From positions 1 through 31,894 of the forward strand of contig CAKUTY010000002.1 of the NCBI GenBank assembly GCA_934692455.1: DNA of 31,894 nt. The letters run 5' to 3'. Source of the stretch: an uncultured Erysipelotrichaceae bacterium. GTDB lineage: Bacteria; Bacillota_I; Bacilli_A; Erysipelotrichales; Erysipelotrichaceae. Both the position numbers and the translations under genes were made by a program. The notes under the pieces were generated by a model. The model was not told the origin of the DNA, did no database searches, and was given only the letters and a program-made list of their open reading frames with translations. Below are positions 1 through 9,649 of this stretch, piece by piece. Each line of letters opens with the position of its first letter. The first letter of the stretch is position 1.

Positions 1-799
1 CAATATAACCGTTTCTATCAGACATTCCAATAACAGTACCACCTAATTCACTTGCCTTAGCACATGCATAAGTAGATACATTACCAGAACCAGATACAAT
101 TACTTTCTTATCCTTAAAGCTTAAACCATGGTCATTTAACATCTCTTCAGTGAAATAACATAAACCATAACCTGTAGCCTCAGTTCTACCCTTTAAACCA
201 CCTTTGTCTAAAGGTTTACCAGTTAAAGTGCCAATATCACTACGATACTTTAAATATTGATCAATCATATAACCAATTTCAACACCACTTACACCAATAT
301 CACCAGCAGGAACATCAGTCTTTGAGCCAATGAAAGGATATAGTTGATCCATAAACGCTTCACAGAATCTTTTAATTTCAGCAGGTGACTTACCATGAGG
401 ATCAAAGTTACTACCGCCCTTTCCTCCACCCATAGGACAACCAGTTAAGGCATTCTTAAATGTTTGTTCAAAAGCCAAAGACTTTAAAATTGAAAGATTA
501 ACATTCTCATTAAAACGTAAACCACCCTTAAAAGGACCAATCGCATTATTATTTTGAACACGATAACCACGATTTACTTGAATATTTCCATTATCATCTA
601 TCCACTCAACCTTGAATTCAATTACTCTACAAGGTTCCGCAATTCTCTCTAAATATTTCTTATTTGCAAGCTCTGGATGAACATCATAGAATGGCTCTAA
701 TGACTCAAACACTTCCTTAACTGCATTCAAGAATTGTGTTTCACCAGGTGCATACTTGCATACATATTCATAAGCTTGTTTAACATATTCATTTTTCAT
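1..799 (-). CDS. gdhA: NADP-type glutamate dehydrogenase, 5' part (gene runs off the window)
   Basis: Reductive amination of 2-oxoglutarate to glutamate in the cytoplasm (family knowledge). About 266 N-terminal residues are present; hexameric GDH is usually about 445, so the C-terminal third lies outside the window. Visible motifs are KGGLRF (residues 91-96), the substrate and catalytic segment PMGGGKGGSNFDP (122-134, Lys127), PAGDIGV (164-170, Asp167) and the start of the Rossmann fold, VSGSGNVSTYA (about 235-245). The ATG at 799-797 is supported by an AGGAG ribosome binding site at about 811-816 (complement) and a strong promoter just upstream. Single gene, downstream of and separated from polC by a terminator. 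Family assignment is firm; the NADP preference is inferred from the subfamily motifs. Confidence 0.95.
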   Translation of the reverse strand, partial: MKNEYVKQAYEYVCKYAPGETQFLNAVKEVFESLEPFYDVHPELANKKYLERIAEPCRVIEFKVEWIDDNGNIQVNRGYRVQNNNAIGPFKGGLRFNENVNLSILKSLAFEQTFKNALTGCPMGGGKGGSNFDPHGKSPAEIKRFCEAFMDQLYPFIGSKTDVPAGDIGVSGVEIGYMIDQYLKYRSDIGTLTGKPLDKGGLKGRTEATGYGLCYFTEEMLNDHGLSFKDKKVIVSGSGNVSTYACAKASELGGTVIGMSDRNGYI

Positions 800-824
800 A
801 AAACTAGTACTCTCCTAGAAAAAC

Positions 825-884
825 ATTATAAATAACAATGTAATTAATTTCAATGAATGTAAATGTTTACATAAACATTCATTG
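825..884 (-). promoter_or_regulatory. gdhA promoter with palindromic operator
   Basis: On the minus strand, -35 TTGAAA (848-853) and -10 TATAAT (825-830) are separated by exactly 17 bp and followed by the gdhA ribosome binding site. Three bases upstream of the -35 lies a perfect 7-2-7 palindrome, ATGTAAACATTTACAT on the minus strand (857-872). It differs from the Gram-positive cre consensus TGWNANCGNTNWCA at one position (A for G in the central CG). A second, off-centre inverted repeat, CAATGAATGT / ACATTCATTG (851-860 and 875-884), overlaps the -35. The promoter is clear from sequence. Binding by CcpA or another LacI-type repressor is inference. Confidence 0.75.
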
Positions 885-886
885 AA

Positions 887-906
887 AAAGCTCAATTAAG
901 AGCTTT
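887..906 (-). terminator. polC operon terminator
   Basis: Seven-base-pair stem AAAGCTC / GAGCTTT with a 6-nt AATTAA loop. On the minus strand it is followed by a short T run. The stem overlaps the polC stop codon and separates the operon from the gdhA promoter. Confidence 0.7.
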
Positions 907-3900
907 AAAACAACGATACTTGGTTAGAATCATCCAAGTCATCTAAGACATGTAAATCATCCAACTTCTTAATTAAAGTATTCGACAACTGTGTACGATC
1001 ACTCAAGTCTTCCTTAGACAAGAAAGGCATCTTCTCTCTAGCTTCTACAATACTAATCGCAACGTTGGCACCTAGACCATCAATAATAGTAAATGGTGGA
1101 ATAATCTCATGATTATTATCAGGATTAACCCTAAACTCAGTTGCCAAAGACTTATATAAATCAATATTAATCAAACGATATCCTCTAGATACCATCTCAT
1201 AACATACTTCAATAGTATTGAAAATATCCTTCTCCTTCTTAGAAATAGGATTCTCCCTAGAATTCATCTTAGCCTGTAATTCCTTCATACGAGCATAGAT
1301 ACTATCCGCATCCTTCAACATCGTCTCAAGTTCATAGGCATCACATCTAAGTGTAAAGTAAGAAACATAATAATACTCAGGATAATAAACCTTAAACCAA
1401 GCCACCCTGACCGCCATGATACAATAGGCAACCGCATGGGCCTTAGGGAACATATACTTAATCTTCTTACAAGACTCAATATACCATCTAGGAACATTAT
1501 GCTCCTCCATCAGTTTTTCCTCTTCTGGTGTTAAACCCTTACCCTTTCTTACCTTCTCCATCAAAGTAAATGAAGTCAAAGGCTCAAGGTTATAACTCAT
1601 CAAAGTACCCATGATATCATCACGACAACCAATAACATCTCTTAGGGCAATACCTTGGTGAATCAATTCTTGGGCATTACCACGCCATACATCGGTACCA
1701 TGTGATAAACCAGAAATCTGAACTAAATCAGAGAATACCTTAGGACGGGTCTCCTCAATTGTATTACGAGTATTCAAAGTACCAAATTCAGGAAGACCAC
1801 AAGCACCTGTCTCCTCATGGTAATTTGGATTAATAATATTTAATTCCTTAGAACTAGAGAACAAAGACAATACTCTTGCATCATTCATCGGAATGGTCTT
1901 AACATCAATACCTGAAACATTCTCAAAAAGACGCATAGCCGTAGGATCCACGTGTCCTAAAATATCAAACTTTAAGATATTATCTGAATAATCATGATAT
2001 TCAAAGTGAGTTGACTTCCAAGGTGCTTCCTTATCATTGGCAGGATATTGAATAGGCGTAACATCCTCAATCTCCATCGTATCTGGAAGTACAACAATAC
2101 CACCAGCGTGTTGCCCAGTAGTACGCTTAACACCAGCACAACCACTGGCAAGTCTATCCTTTTGGGCCCTACTCATATTAGTAATACCCTTTTCTTCACA
2201 ATATCCTGACACATAACCAAAGGCTGTCTTATCAGCGACTGTAGAAATAGTACCAGCTCTAAAGACATTATCCTTACCAAAGATTTCTCTTGTAAATAAG
2301 TGAGCACGAGGCTGATAATCACCAGAGAAATTTAAGTCAATATCGGGAACCTTATCACCATTAAAACCCATGAAAGTCTCAAATGGGATATTTTGACCAT
2401 TACCTTTCATGATCTCACCGCACTCTGGACAGGCTTTATCTTCTACGTCATAACCACTAGCCGCATCTTTAATCCACTCAAAATGATGACACTTAGGACA
2501 TACATAATGTGGAGGCAGTGGGTTAACCTCAGTAATACCACTTAAAGTAGCTACCAAAGAAGAACCAACGGAACCTCTTGAACCTACAATATAACCATCA
2601 TCATTAGAACGCTTAACCATCAAGTGACAAGTATAGTAAATAACACCATAACCATTACCAATAATCGCATCCAATTCTTTCTTAATACGATCAACAATAA
2701 ATTGGTCATAATCCTTACCATATAAAACCTCAGCCTGATAATAAACAAGACGAGTCAAATAATCATCAGCCGAAATAACCTCATCAGTATGCACAAAAGG
2801 CTCTTCAACAATACGACACTCCTTAGCCTTCTTTATTGCATCCAAAACTCTAGGAGGCCTTAATTCATCAGAGAAAGGAGTGATATTTTCACACAATTCA
2901 CTTATCTTCAAAGGATTTTCGATAACTAATTCCCTAATTAGCTTTTCATCCTCTAACCACGCAAAACAATCAAGCATCTCTCTTGTATTACGGAAATGTT
3001 GATCAGGACTCACCTGCTTTGCCCTTTTCTCCTTATCAAATAGATACAAAGGATGATGAGCACCACCAATGGCTTGTGCTGAAATATATACATCCCTCAA
3101 TATCTTTTCTTCTTTCTTAATATAGTGAACATCACCTGTGGCAACCACAATCTTATTTTGTCTTTTTGCCTCAGTAATAATATCCCTTAAATAATCCTTT
3201 AAGCGCTCCTTAGTAAAAGACTCACGATCTCTATATAAGTAACTATAGTTCTCTAATGGCTGTACCTCAATATAATCATAGAAAGAAATAGCCTTGGCAA
3301 GTTCTTCCTTAGACCTAGTTGAAGCTATCTCAAAAACCTCACCATTTAAACAAGCTGAACCAATAAGTAAATCTTTACGATATTCATCAAGTGTTTGTTT
3401 AAAGATTCTAGGTTCCGCAATAAAATCAGAACTGCTATCCTTACTATTAGCCTTACCAAAAACAGCCAATTGATCAGTGTTAGAAATAGAAACAAGCTTA
3501 AACAAAGACTTTAAACCTGCCTTGTTCTTACATAATACTGTTGTATGGAAGGCTCTACTCTTTACAAAAGCATCTTCACCCTGATAAGCCTTCAATTGAT
3601 TTAAAGTCTTAACATTAACCTTAGTTAAATCCTTCAACATCAAATTAAAGATTCCAGCCAATACTTCCGCATCATAATTAGCTCTATGAGCTACTTCTTC
3701 ATCATATGGCACTCCATATTGTTTAGCTATCTTGCCCAATTTAAAAGCACGTCTTGTCTTAAACATGGATCTTGAAAGGTCCAAGGTATCAATTACTGGA
3801 TTTTCAAGCTTAGGCAAACCTAAACGATCTAATTCAGCATTCAAGAAACCATAGTCAAACGATGCATTATGAGCAACCAACACTCTACCCTTAATAAAAT

Positions 3901-5332
3901 CTAAGATTTCATCCTTACATTCTTCAAAAGTTCTTGCGTTTTCAACATCACTATCAGAAATATTAGTTAAATTCTTAATTGTTTCACTAAGCTTAAATGG
4001 TGGCTTTACAAAGAAGTCACGTTCTTCTTTAACCTGACCCTTGTACATTAAAACCGCACCAAATTCAATAATATGATCATAACGTGTTGATAAGCCTGTT
4101 GTTTCCAAGTCAAATACGATATATTCTTGATCCAACAATAAATCATCATTACTGTTATAAACAATCTTAAGCTCAGGATAAACCATATTCATTTCACAAC
4201 CATATAATAGTTTGAAATCAAAAGTATCCTTATCAGCACTCTTTTTAATACCCTTATAAGTTACAAAAGCTTCATGGAAACCCTGTAAATCCAAGTGGTC
4301 CGTAATCGCAACAGCCTTATGACCATACTTATAAGCAGCCTTAACCAAATCAGTAGGTGAAGACACACCATCCATTTCACTTAATTTAGTATGAGCATGA
4401 AGCTCAATTCTCTTCTCTTTTTCATCATCAACTAAAGGACTAGGATCATCGATATATTCAATCGCATCAACCTCAAATTCATAATCATTAGAGAAAGTAT
4501 TAAAACGATAGTTACCATAAACAGTACACCACTTACCCTCTTTATTATTCTTTAAATCATCCTTAGAAAAACGTTTACCCTCCATCATCTTAGCGATACA
4601 TGCATTAGTTGTATCCTTAAGATAAATCATTTGAATAATAATACCAGTTCTTGTAGTTCGCTCATCAACCTTAAAAATTTGAGCACTTAACTTAACATTG
4701 TAGGCAACATCATCCAAGTCATCAATAATAACAGGTTTGTATTCAACCGTCTTTCTCTTATAATTATTAAACTTTGGCTTTCCATCAGAATTATTATTAC
4801 TATTAAAAGAAGGCTTAGAATCATTACTTGATACCACTTCCAAAGGCTTTCTTACTTCAATCTCAGGCTCTTCATCAATATGTTTAAGTTCCATCTCAAT
4901 TGGCTTACGATAACCTAAGTCATAGAAAAACAACTTTAAATCATCAATAAATTCTCTATCGTGTTCATAAGCATCTTCATCAATATAAGATAAGATAAAA
5001 CCATTATCATTTCTAACAACCAAGGCATTATTAAAAGCATGATAACTATCCTTAAAGCCTTGTACAATAGCACTAATTTCCTTATGACTTAATTCATCAT
5101 CCTTGACATTAAAATATAAACGAACATGAGAAAAACCAAACGCCTTAAAATAAGCAGCCAATTCCCTTACTGCCTCAAGAGGCAATATCTTTTCATTTTC
5201 AATCTTAAGAATCAAAGAGTCTTTGTTTCTTTTATATAAAGAATCAACCACCTTAAAAGACTTGAACAATTCACAAGTCTCTTCATCATAATTCTTCTCA
5301 CTTAAAAAAGTATCTATATTAAATTTATTCAT
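905..5332 (-). CDS. polC: DNA polymerase III alpha subunit, PolC type
   Basis: Replicative polymerase with built-in proofreading, typical of Bacillota. At 1475 residues it is the usual PolC length. Domains in order: N-terminal region and OB fold (to about 300); PHP domain starting at LHAHTKLSEMDG (311-322); inserted DEDD exonuclease with FDLETTG (407-413), HNASFDYGF (488-496) and HRANYDAE (549-556); polymerase palm with GSRGSVGSS (917-925) and PDIDLNFSGD (996-1005, catalytic Asp997 and Asp999) plus KFDILGHVD (1121-1129, Asp1123). A zinc knuckle is formed by CPKC (945-948) and CPEC (968-971). A helix-hairpin-helix segment lies near 1410-1440. The last five residues, QVSLF, match the sliding-clamp binding pentapeptide. 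Translation start overlaps the end of rnc by 8 nt, so it is probably coupled. Last gene of recG-rnc-polC. Confidence 0.98.
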   Translation of the reverse strand: MNKFNIDTFLSEKNYDEETCELFKSFKVVDSLYKRNKDSLILKIENEKILPLEAVRELAAYFKAFGFSHVRLYFNVKDDELSHKEISAIVQGFKDSYHAFNNALVVRNDNGFILSYIDEDAYEHDREFIDDLKLFFYDLGYRKPIEMELKHIDEEPEIEVRKPLEVVSSNDSKPSFNSNNNSDGKPKFNNYKRKTVEYKPVIIDDLDDVAYNVKLSAQIFKVDERTTRTGIIIQMIYLKDTTNACIAKMMEGKRFSKDDLKNNKEGKWCTVYGNYRFNTFSNDYEFEVDAIEYIDDPSPLVDDEKEKRIELHAHTKLSEMDGVSSPTDLVKAAYKYGHKAVAITDHLDLQGFHEAFVTYKGIKKSADKDTFDFKLLYGCEMNMVYPELKIVYNSNDDLLLDQEYIVFDLETTGLSTRYDHIIEFGAVLMYKGQVKEERDFFVKPPFKLSETIKNLTNISDSDVENARTFEECKDEILDFIKGRVLVAHNASFDYGFLNAELDRLGLPKLENPVIDTLDLSRSMFKTRRAFKLGKIAKQYGVPYDEEVAHRANYDAEVLAGIFNLMLKDLTKVNVKTLNQLKAYQGEDAFVKSRAFHTTVLCKNKAGLKSLFKLVSISNTDQLAVFGKANSKDSSSDFIAEPRIFKQTLDEYRKDLLIGSACLNGEVFEIASTRSKEELAKAISFYDYIEVQPLENYSYLYRDRESFTKERLKDYLRDIITEAKRQNKIVVATGDVHYIKKEEKILRDVYISAQAIGGAHHPLYLFDKEKRAKQVSPDQHFRNTREMLDCFAWLEDEKLIRELVIENPLKISELCENITPFSDELRPPRVLDAIKKAKECRIVEEPFVHTDEVISADDYLTRLVYYQAEVLYGKDYDQFIVDRIKKELDAIIGNGYGVIYYTCHLMVKRSNDDGYIVGSRGSVGSSLVATLSGITEVNPLPPHYVCPKCHHFEWIKDAASGYDVEDKACPECGEIMKGNGQNIPFETFMGFNGDKVPDIDLNFSGDYQPRAHLFTREIFGKDNVFRAGTISTVADKTAFGYVSGYCEEKGITNMSRAQKDRLASGCAGVKRTTGQHAGGIVVLPDTMEIEDVTPIQYPANDKEAPWKSTHFEYHDYSDNILKFDILGHVDPTAMRLFENVSGIDVKTIPMNDARVLSLFSSSKELNIINPNYHEETGACGLPEFGTLNTRNTIEETRPKVFSDLVQISGLSHGTDVWRGNAQELIHQGIALRDVIGCRDDIMGTLMSYNLEPLTSFTLMEKVRKGKGLTPEEEKLMEEHNVPRWYIESCKKIKYMFPKAHAVAYCIMAVRVAWFKVYYPEYYYVSYFTLRCDAYELETMLKDADSIYARMKELQAKMNSRENPISKKEKDIFNTIEVCYEMVSRGYRLINIDLYKSLATEFRVNPDNNHEIIPPFTIIDGLGANVAISIVEAREKMPFLSKEDLSDRTQLSNTLIKKLDDLHVLDDLDDSNQVSLF

Positions 5333-6023
5333 TTCCAGCTAATTTCTCTAATGCATCCTTGGCTGCATTCTTTTGAGCTTCCTTCTTACTGCTACCAATA
5401 CCGGTACCATATACAAGACCACCAATCTTAACGGCAATCTTAAATTCTGGCTTATTACTAGGACCCTTTGCATAAACAAGCTCATAATTAATTGATTTTC
5501 TAGAATCAGCCTGTACATATTCTTGAAGCTTTGTCTTATAGTCAAAAGTTGTTTCATCAATCTCCTTGACAAATTCCAACATTAAATAATCAAGAAGCTT
5601 ATAAGTATTCTTAATATCAGTATCCAAATAAACAGCCCCAATAAAAGCCTCAAACATATCTGAAATAACTGAATCACGATCTCTACCACCAGTCTTCTCT
5701 TCACCCTGACCAAGCTTTAAATATTTGTTTAATCCAAATTTACGAACAACTTTTGCCAAACCCTTTTCACATACAAGATTAGCTCTTCTTGTAGACATAA
5801 TACCCTCTTTTAAAGGAGGATCTATCGCATAAAGCCTTTCTGCTGAATAAATTTGTAAAACAGCATCTCCCATAAATTCTAATCTTTCGTTGTCATGGCA
5901 CTTACCCTTATGTTCATTAACATAAGAAGAGTGAATAAAAGCTTGTTCAATTAACTTTGAATCATTGTGTACGATTCCGATGTCATCTAAAAAATCAAAA
6001 ATAGTCATACAAGTATTATACAT
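5325..6023 (-). CDS. rnc: Ribonuclease III
   Basis: Endonuclease that cleaves double-stranded RNA in rRNA maturation and mRNA turnover. 232 residues, normal length. RNase III signature NERLEFMGDAVL (45-56) includes the acidic metal ligands Glu49 and Asp53; the second metal-binding pair is in SDMFEAFIGA (Asp122, Glu125). A double-stranded RNA binding domain fills about 160-230 and ends in the KKEAQKNAAKDAL helix. The start at 6023 overlaps the recG stop in a TAATG junction and has a TAGGGG ribosome binding site, which supports it over the internal Met6. In many Bacillota rnc is followed by smc-ftsY; here polC follows instead. Confidence 0.97.
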   Translation of the reverse strand: MYNTCMTIFDFLDDIGIVHNDSKLIEQAFIHSSYVNEHKGKCHDNERLEFMGDAVLQIYSAERLYAIDPPLKEGIMSTRRANLVCEKGLAKVVRKFGLNKYLKLGQGEEKTGGRDRDSVISDMFEAFIGAVYLDTDIKNTYKLLDYLMLEFVKEIDETTFDYKTKLQEYVQADSRKSINYELVYAKGPSNKPEFKIAVKIGGLVYGTGIGSSKKEAQKNAAKDALEKLAGNE

Positions 6024-8005
6024 TAATCCCCTACTATTGAGCCCATCACTCTTAAAACATCATCATAAAACAATTTATTTTCAACATTATCTAGATTATC
6101 CATAATTTCTTTAGCATCCTCTTTACTAGCCTCAATAAAGTTAGTATCACTAAACAAATTGCCCAAGATAAAAGTAGGCAAACCCGATTGTCTTGTACCC
6201 AAGATATCACCAGGCCCTCTTAACATTAAATCTTGTTCACTTATCTTGAAACCATCATTAGTCTTAACCAAAACCTCAAGTCTTTTTAAAGTCTCAGGCT
6301 CATTACTATTAGTCAACAAGTAACAAGTTCCCTTATCACTTCCTCTTTGTACCCTACCTCTTAATTGATGAATCTGACTTAAACCAAAGCGATCACTATC
6401 ATAAATAACCATTACAGTCGCATTAGGCACATTGATACCTACTTCAATTACGGTAGTAGAAACTAAAACCTGAATCTTATTATCTCTAAACTCATCAAGT
6501 ATTTCATCCTTCTCTTCGCTTGTCTTCTTACCATGTAATAAAGCTACTTTATAAGGCTTAAAGACATCAATCAGACTCTCATATAAGCTATTTACATCCT
6601 TGCCCTTAAAACTATCACTAGCTTCAATACTAGAAGCTACAATATAAATCTGTTTACCTAAGTCTAGTTGTCTTTTTAAATCATCGAGAATATCCACAAT
6701 ACTATTCTTCTTAATCAAATAAGTATCACAACCCTTTCTGCCACTTGGCATACTCATAACTGAAGATATATCCATATTCCCATATAAAGAAGATGCTAAA
6801 GTACGTGGTATTGGAGTAGCTGACATCATCAACACATCAACGCTTTCACCCTTTTCCTTTAAAGCTCTTCGCTGTTTTACGCCAAAACGATGTTGTTCAT
6901 CAGTGATAACCAAGCCCAACTTATTAAACCCTACATCATCACTAAATAAGGCATGAGTTCCAATGACTACATCTATTTCACCATTTGTCAACATTTCCTT
7001 AATCTTCTTATTCTCACCACTACTTCCAACCAATAGCTCTACTCTTAAATCCTTAAACATCTTCTTAAAAGACAAGTAATGTTGTTTCGCAAGTATTTCA
7101 GTAGGAGCCATCAAAGCACCCTGGTAGCCAGCTAAATAATTTGCATATAATCCAATAAAAGCCACAATAGTCTTACCACTACCTACCTCACCCTGTAATA
7201 GTCTATACATTGGCCTATCACTTCTTAAATCATTTAAGATAGCTTGGATACTACTTTTTTGATCAACTGTTAATGAATATGGTAAATCCTTAATGAATGA
7301 ATTTATCTTTTCTATATCAAACACCTTGGCATTCTTAATTACCACCTTATCATCACCATTTAATATTCCTAAAGATAAATAAAAGCGTAAAAATTCATCA
7401 TACTTAAGACGTGCTAGAGCCTTCTTTAATTCATTTACACCACTTGGATTATGAATACTATATAAGGCTTCATACAAATCAATTAAATGATGTTTATTTA
7501 ATAAATGCTTAGGCACTAAATCATTAACTGTCTTTACTTTCTTAAAAGTATAGTTAACTAAATTCTTAATTTCATTTTGTTTAATGCCTTCTTTTATAGA
7601 ATAAACAGGTGTAATACCTAAGATTTCATTTATATCCTTAGTATAAAAATTAGAAGCGGTAACCCTATTCTTACCCTCATACTTACCAACAATTGTCAAT
7701 TTATGTTCATTATTAGTACTAACCCAAGGCCTATTAAAAATGGTTATCAATAATTCTTCTTCCTCATATAAGACTCTAAAAGAAGTCTTAGACATCTTGC
7801 CCTTGAATCTAAAGGTTGTAGGCTTAGATATTAATTCAGCCTCAAAGACTACCCTCTCTCCCTCTTTAAAATCTGCGTAGTGAGTTAAATTAAATTCTTC
7901 ATATTTGAAAGGATAATAATGCAAGATATCATCGCTATCTTTTAAATCAAGACGCTTACATATATTCATCCTCTTATCTGTTAATTTAAGTTCTTCTAAA
8001 TTCAT
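6023..8005 (-). CDS. recG: ATP-dependent DNA helicase RecG
   Basis: Branch-migrating helicase that remodels stalled forks and Holliday junctions. 660 residues, slightly short but complete. N-terminal wedge/OB region (about 50-150), Walker A GEVGSGKT (272-279), motif II DEQHRFGV (369-376), motif III MSATPIPRTLA (394-404), motif V region VSTTVIEVGINVPNA (515-529), motif VI QLRGRVQRG (547-555) and the RecG C-terminal QDLMLRGPGDILGTRQSG (591-608). Residue 553 is Gln where most RecG proteins have Gly. There is no ribosome binding site; a TAAAAT hexamer ends 6 nt before the ATG, suggesting a leaderless mRNA. First gene of recG-rnc-polC. Confidence 0.96.
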   Translation of the reverse strand: MNLEELKLTDKRMNICKRLDLKDSDDILHYYPFKYEEFNLTHYADFKEGERVVFEAELISKPTTFRFKGKMSKTSFRVLYEEEELLITIFNRPWVSTNNEHKLTIVGKYEGKNRVTASNFYTKDINEILGITPVYSIKEGIKQNEIKNLVNYTFKKVKTVNDLVPKHLLNKHHLIDLYEALYSIHNPSGVNELKKALARLKYDEFLRFYLSLGILNGDDKVVIKNAKVFDIEKINSFIKDLPYSLTVDQKSSIQAILNDLRSDRPMYRLLQGEVGSGKTIVAFIGLYANYLAGYQGALMAPTEILAKQHYLSFKKMFKDLRVELLVGSSGENKKIKEMLTNGEIDVVIGTHALFSDDVGFNKLGLVITDEQHRFGVKQRRALKEKGESVDVLMMSATPIPRTLASSLYGNMDISSVMSMPSGRKGCDTYLIKKNSIVDILDDLKRQLDLGKQIYIVASSIEASDSFKGKDVNSLYESLIDVFKPYKVALLHGKKTSEEKDEILDEFRDNKIQVLVSTTVIEVGINVPNATVMVIYDSDRFGLSQIHQLRGRVQRGSDKGTCYLLTNSNEPETLKRLEVLVKTNDGFKISEQDLMLRGPGDILGTRQSGLPTFILGNLFSDTNFIEASKEDAKEIMDNLDNVENKLFYDDVLRVMGSIVGD

Positions 8006-8011
8006 ACCTAT

Positions 8012-8017
8012 ATTTTA
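8012..8017 (-). promoter_or_regulatory. recG -10 element, leaderless arrangement
   Basis: TAAAAT on the minus strand, followed by exactly 6 nt (ATAGGT) and the recG ATG. A transcript starting about 7 nt after the hexamer would begin at or next to the start codon. No convincing -35 is seen. Confidence 0.5.
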
Positions 8018-8097
8018 CAATAAGAAAAATATCATTAATGTTCTATTCTTTATTCACAATAAAAGAAAGTGATATCAATCAGCATAATATCAAATGT

Positions 8098-8103
8098 TAA
8101 AAT
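8098..8103 (+). promoter_or_regulatory. -10 element of the zinc-ribbon nuclease gene, leaderless arrangement
   Basis: TAAAAT preceded by TGT (extended -10, TGn) and followed by exactly 6 nt (ATATGT) and the ATG at 8110. There is no Shine-Dalgarno sequence. The layout is divergent with the recG promoter. Confidence 0.5.
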
Positions 8104-8109
8104 ATATGT

Positions 8110-9549
8110 ATGAACAAAAACAAAATCAATCTAAAAGAATGGTGTCTACAAAACGATAAAATAAACCTAATAGAAGAATGGGACTATTTAAAAAATGAAA
8201 AAGGTATAGAAGCTTATACAAAAGGAAGCAATTCTAAAGTGTGGTGGAAATGTTCTAAATGTGGACATGAATGGGAAGCAAAAATAGGAAATAGAACATT
8301 TTTAAATAGAGGATGCCCTATATGTGCAAGAAAGAATGCTCATGAAAATTTATTAATAACAGTAGGGCAAAGAAATAATATGGCAAAATTATACCCATAT
8401 CTATTAAAAGAGTGGGACTATCAATTAAACGAAAGAGAGCCTGAGTTTTACGGAAAGAGTAGTGACTATTATGCTCATTGGATTTGTTCGTGGTGTGGAA
8501 ACAAATATGTAATGCAAATTAAAAAAAGGACAAACCGGCATTCAGGATGTCCACTATGCGCAAAGCAATCAACATCATTTCAAGAGCAAGCAATTCTTTT
8601 CTATGTAAAAAAGATTTTCTCAAATGCTAAAAATAGAGAGATGATTGGTGAGTTTGAGTTTGATATATATATTCCAGAGATAAAAACAGGAATAGAATAC
8701 GATGGTTTAAGATGGCATATAGCCGATAGTAAATTCTTATATGACAACAAAAAAGATCAATATTGCAAAGAAAAAGGTATCACTTTGATAAGATTTAGGG
8801 ATCCCGCTTTGCCACAAACAAATTTCGCTCAAATAATCGAATGTAAAGATTGTGATGATAAGGAACTCGAAAAATCAATAATTCAACTTTACAACATATT
8901 GGGTGTAAATGTTGCTAATGATATTGACATTAGTAGAGATGTTATTGAGATAGTTTCGAGTTACGAAAATTTAAAGAAAGAAAATAGTTTAGCTTTTAAA
9001 TATCCAGAAATCGCAAAAGAATGGAATTTTGAAAAGAACGGTAATTTAACCCCAGATAAAATTTCATGGGGTAATGGCAAAAATGTTTGGTGGAAATGCT
9101 CAAAATGTGGTCATGAATGGAAAGCATCTCCAAATAGCAGAACTAAAAATACAAATAAATATGGTAAGATTTTTGGGTGTGAAAAGTGTGGAAGGAAGAA
9201 CATTAATGATTCTAACTGCTTAAAGATAAAAAATATAGAAAAAAATATTATATATAAAAGTTTAACTGAAGCAGCTGATTCAGTTAACGGAAGAAAAGGT
9301 GATATTTGTGACGCTTGTAATGGAAAACAACATACAGCTTTTGGATATCATTGGGAATATGTGGATTCCACAAAAAGAAGAAGAAAAACTGTAAAGGCAA
9401 AAATAAGAAACGTAGATACTGGGGAAATATTTGAAAACTCAAAAGAAGCAGCAAAATCCGTAAACGGTGATAACAGAAAAATAAATGAATGTTGTAATGG
9501 GAAAATCAAAACTTATCACAAATATCATTGGGAATATATGAAAGAATAG
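8110..9549 (+). CDS. Zinc-ribbon / nuclease-fold / NUMOD-repeat protein, homing-endonuclease-like
   Basis: 479 residues of modular build. Two DUF4379-like zinc ribbons: CSKC (48-51) with CPIC (69-72), and CSWC (126-129) with CPLC (147-150). Then a Vsr/PD-(D/E)xK-like core with EFEFDIYIP (181-189), GIEYDGLRWH (194-203) and ITLIRFRD (224-231). Then a third ribbon, CSKC (330-333) with CEKC (357-360), and two C-terminal NUMOD1-like repeats (about 368-417 and 430-477), each with EAA.SVNG and ending in YHWEY. NUMOD modules are DNA-binding units of homing endonucleases. Single gene, apparently leaderless, divergent from recG and followed by transposase relics; its very A-rich codons (AAA, ATA, AGA) differ from the neighbours. 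Nuclease activity and selfish mobility are inferences; a defence or regulatory role is possible. Confidence 0.75.
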   Translation: MNKNKINLKEWCLQNDKINLIEEWDYLKNEKGIEAYTKGSNSKVWWKCSKCGHEWEAKIGNRTFLNRGCPICARKNAHENLLITVGQRNNMAKLYPYLLKEWDYQLNEREPEFYGKSSDYYAHWICSWCGNKYVMQIKKRTNRHSGCPLCAKQSTSFQEQAILFYVKKIFSNAKNREMIGEFEFDIYIPEIKTGIEYDGLRWHIADSKFLYDNKKDQYCKEKGITLIRFRDPALPQTNFAQIIECKDCDDKELEKSIIQLYNILGVNVANDIDISRDVIEIVSSYENLKKENSLAFKYPEIAKEWNFEKNGNLTPDKISWGNGKNVWWKCSKCGHEWKASPNSRTKNTNKYGKIFGCEKCGRKNINDSNCLKIKNIEKNIIYKSLTEAADSVNGRKGDICDACNGKQHTAFGYHWEYVDSTKRRRKTVKAKIRNVDTGEIFENSKEAAKSVNGDNRKINECCNGKIKTYHKYHWEYMKE

Positions 9550-9649
9550 TATCATCTTAGTAGTTTGAACATTTTAGACTTTTACAAAACTCTAATTGCA
9601 CTGTGGACGACAAATCCCTTATTTAGTACTTTTGAATGACATAACACCT

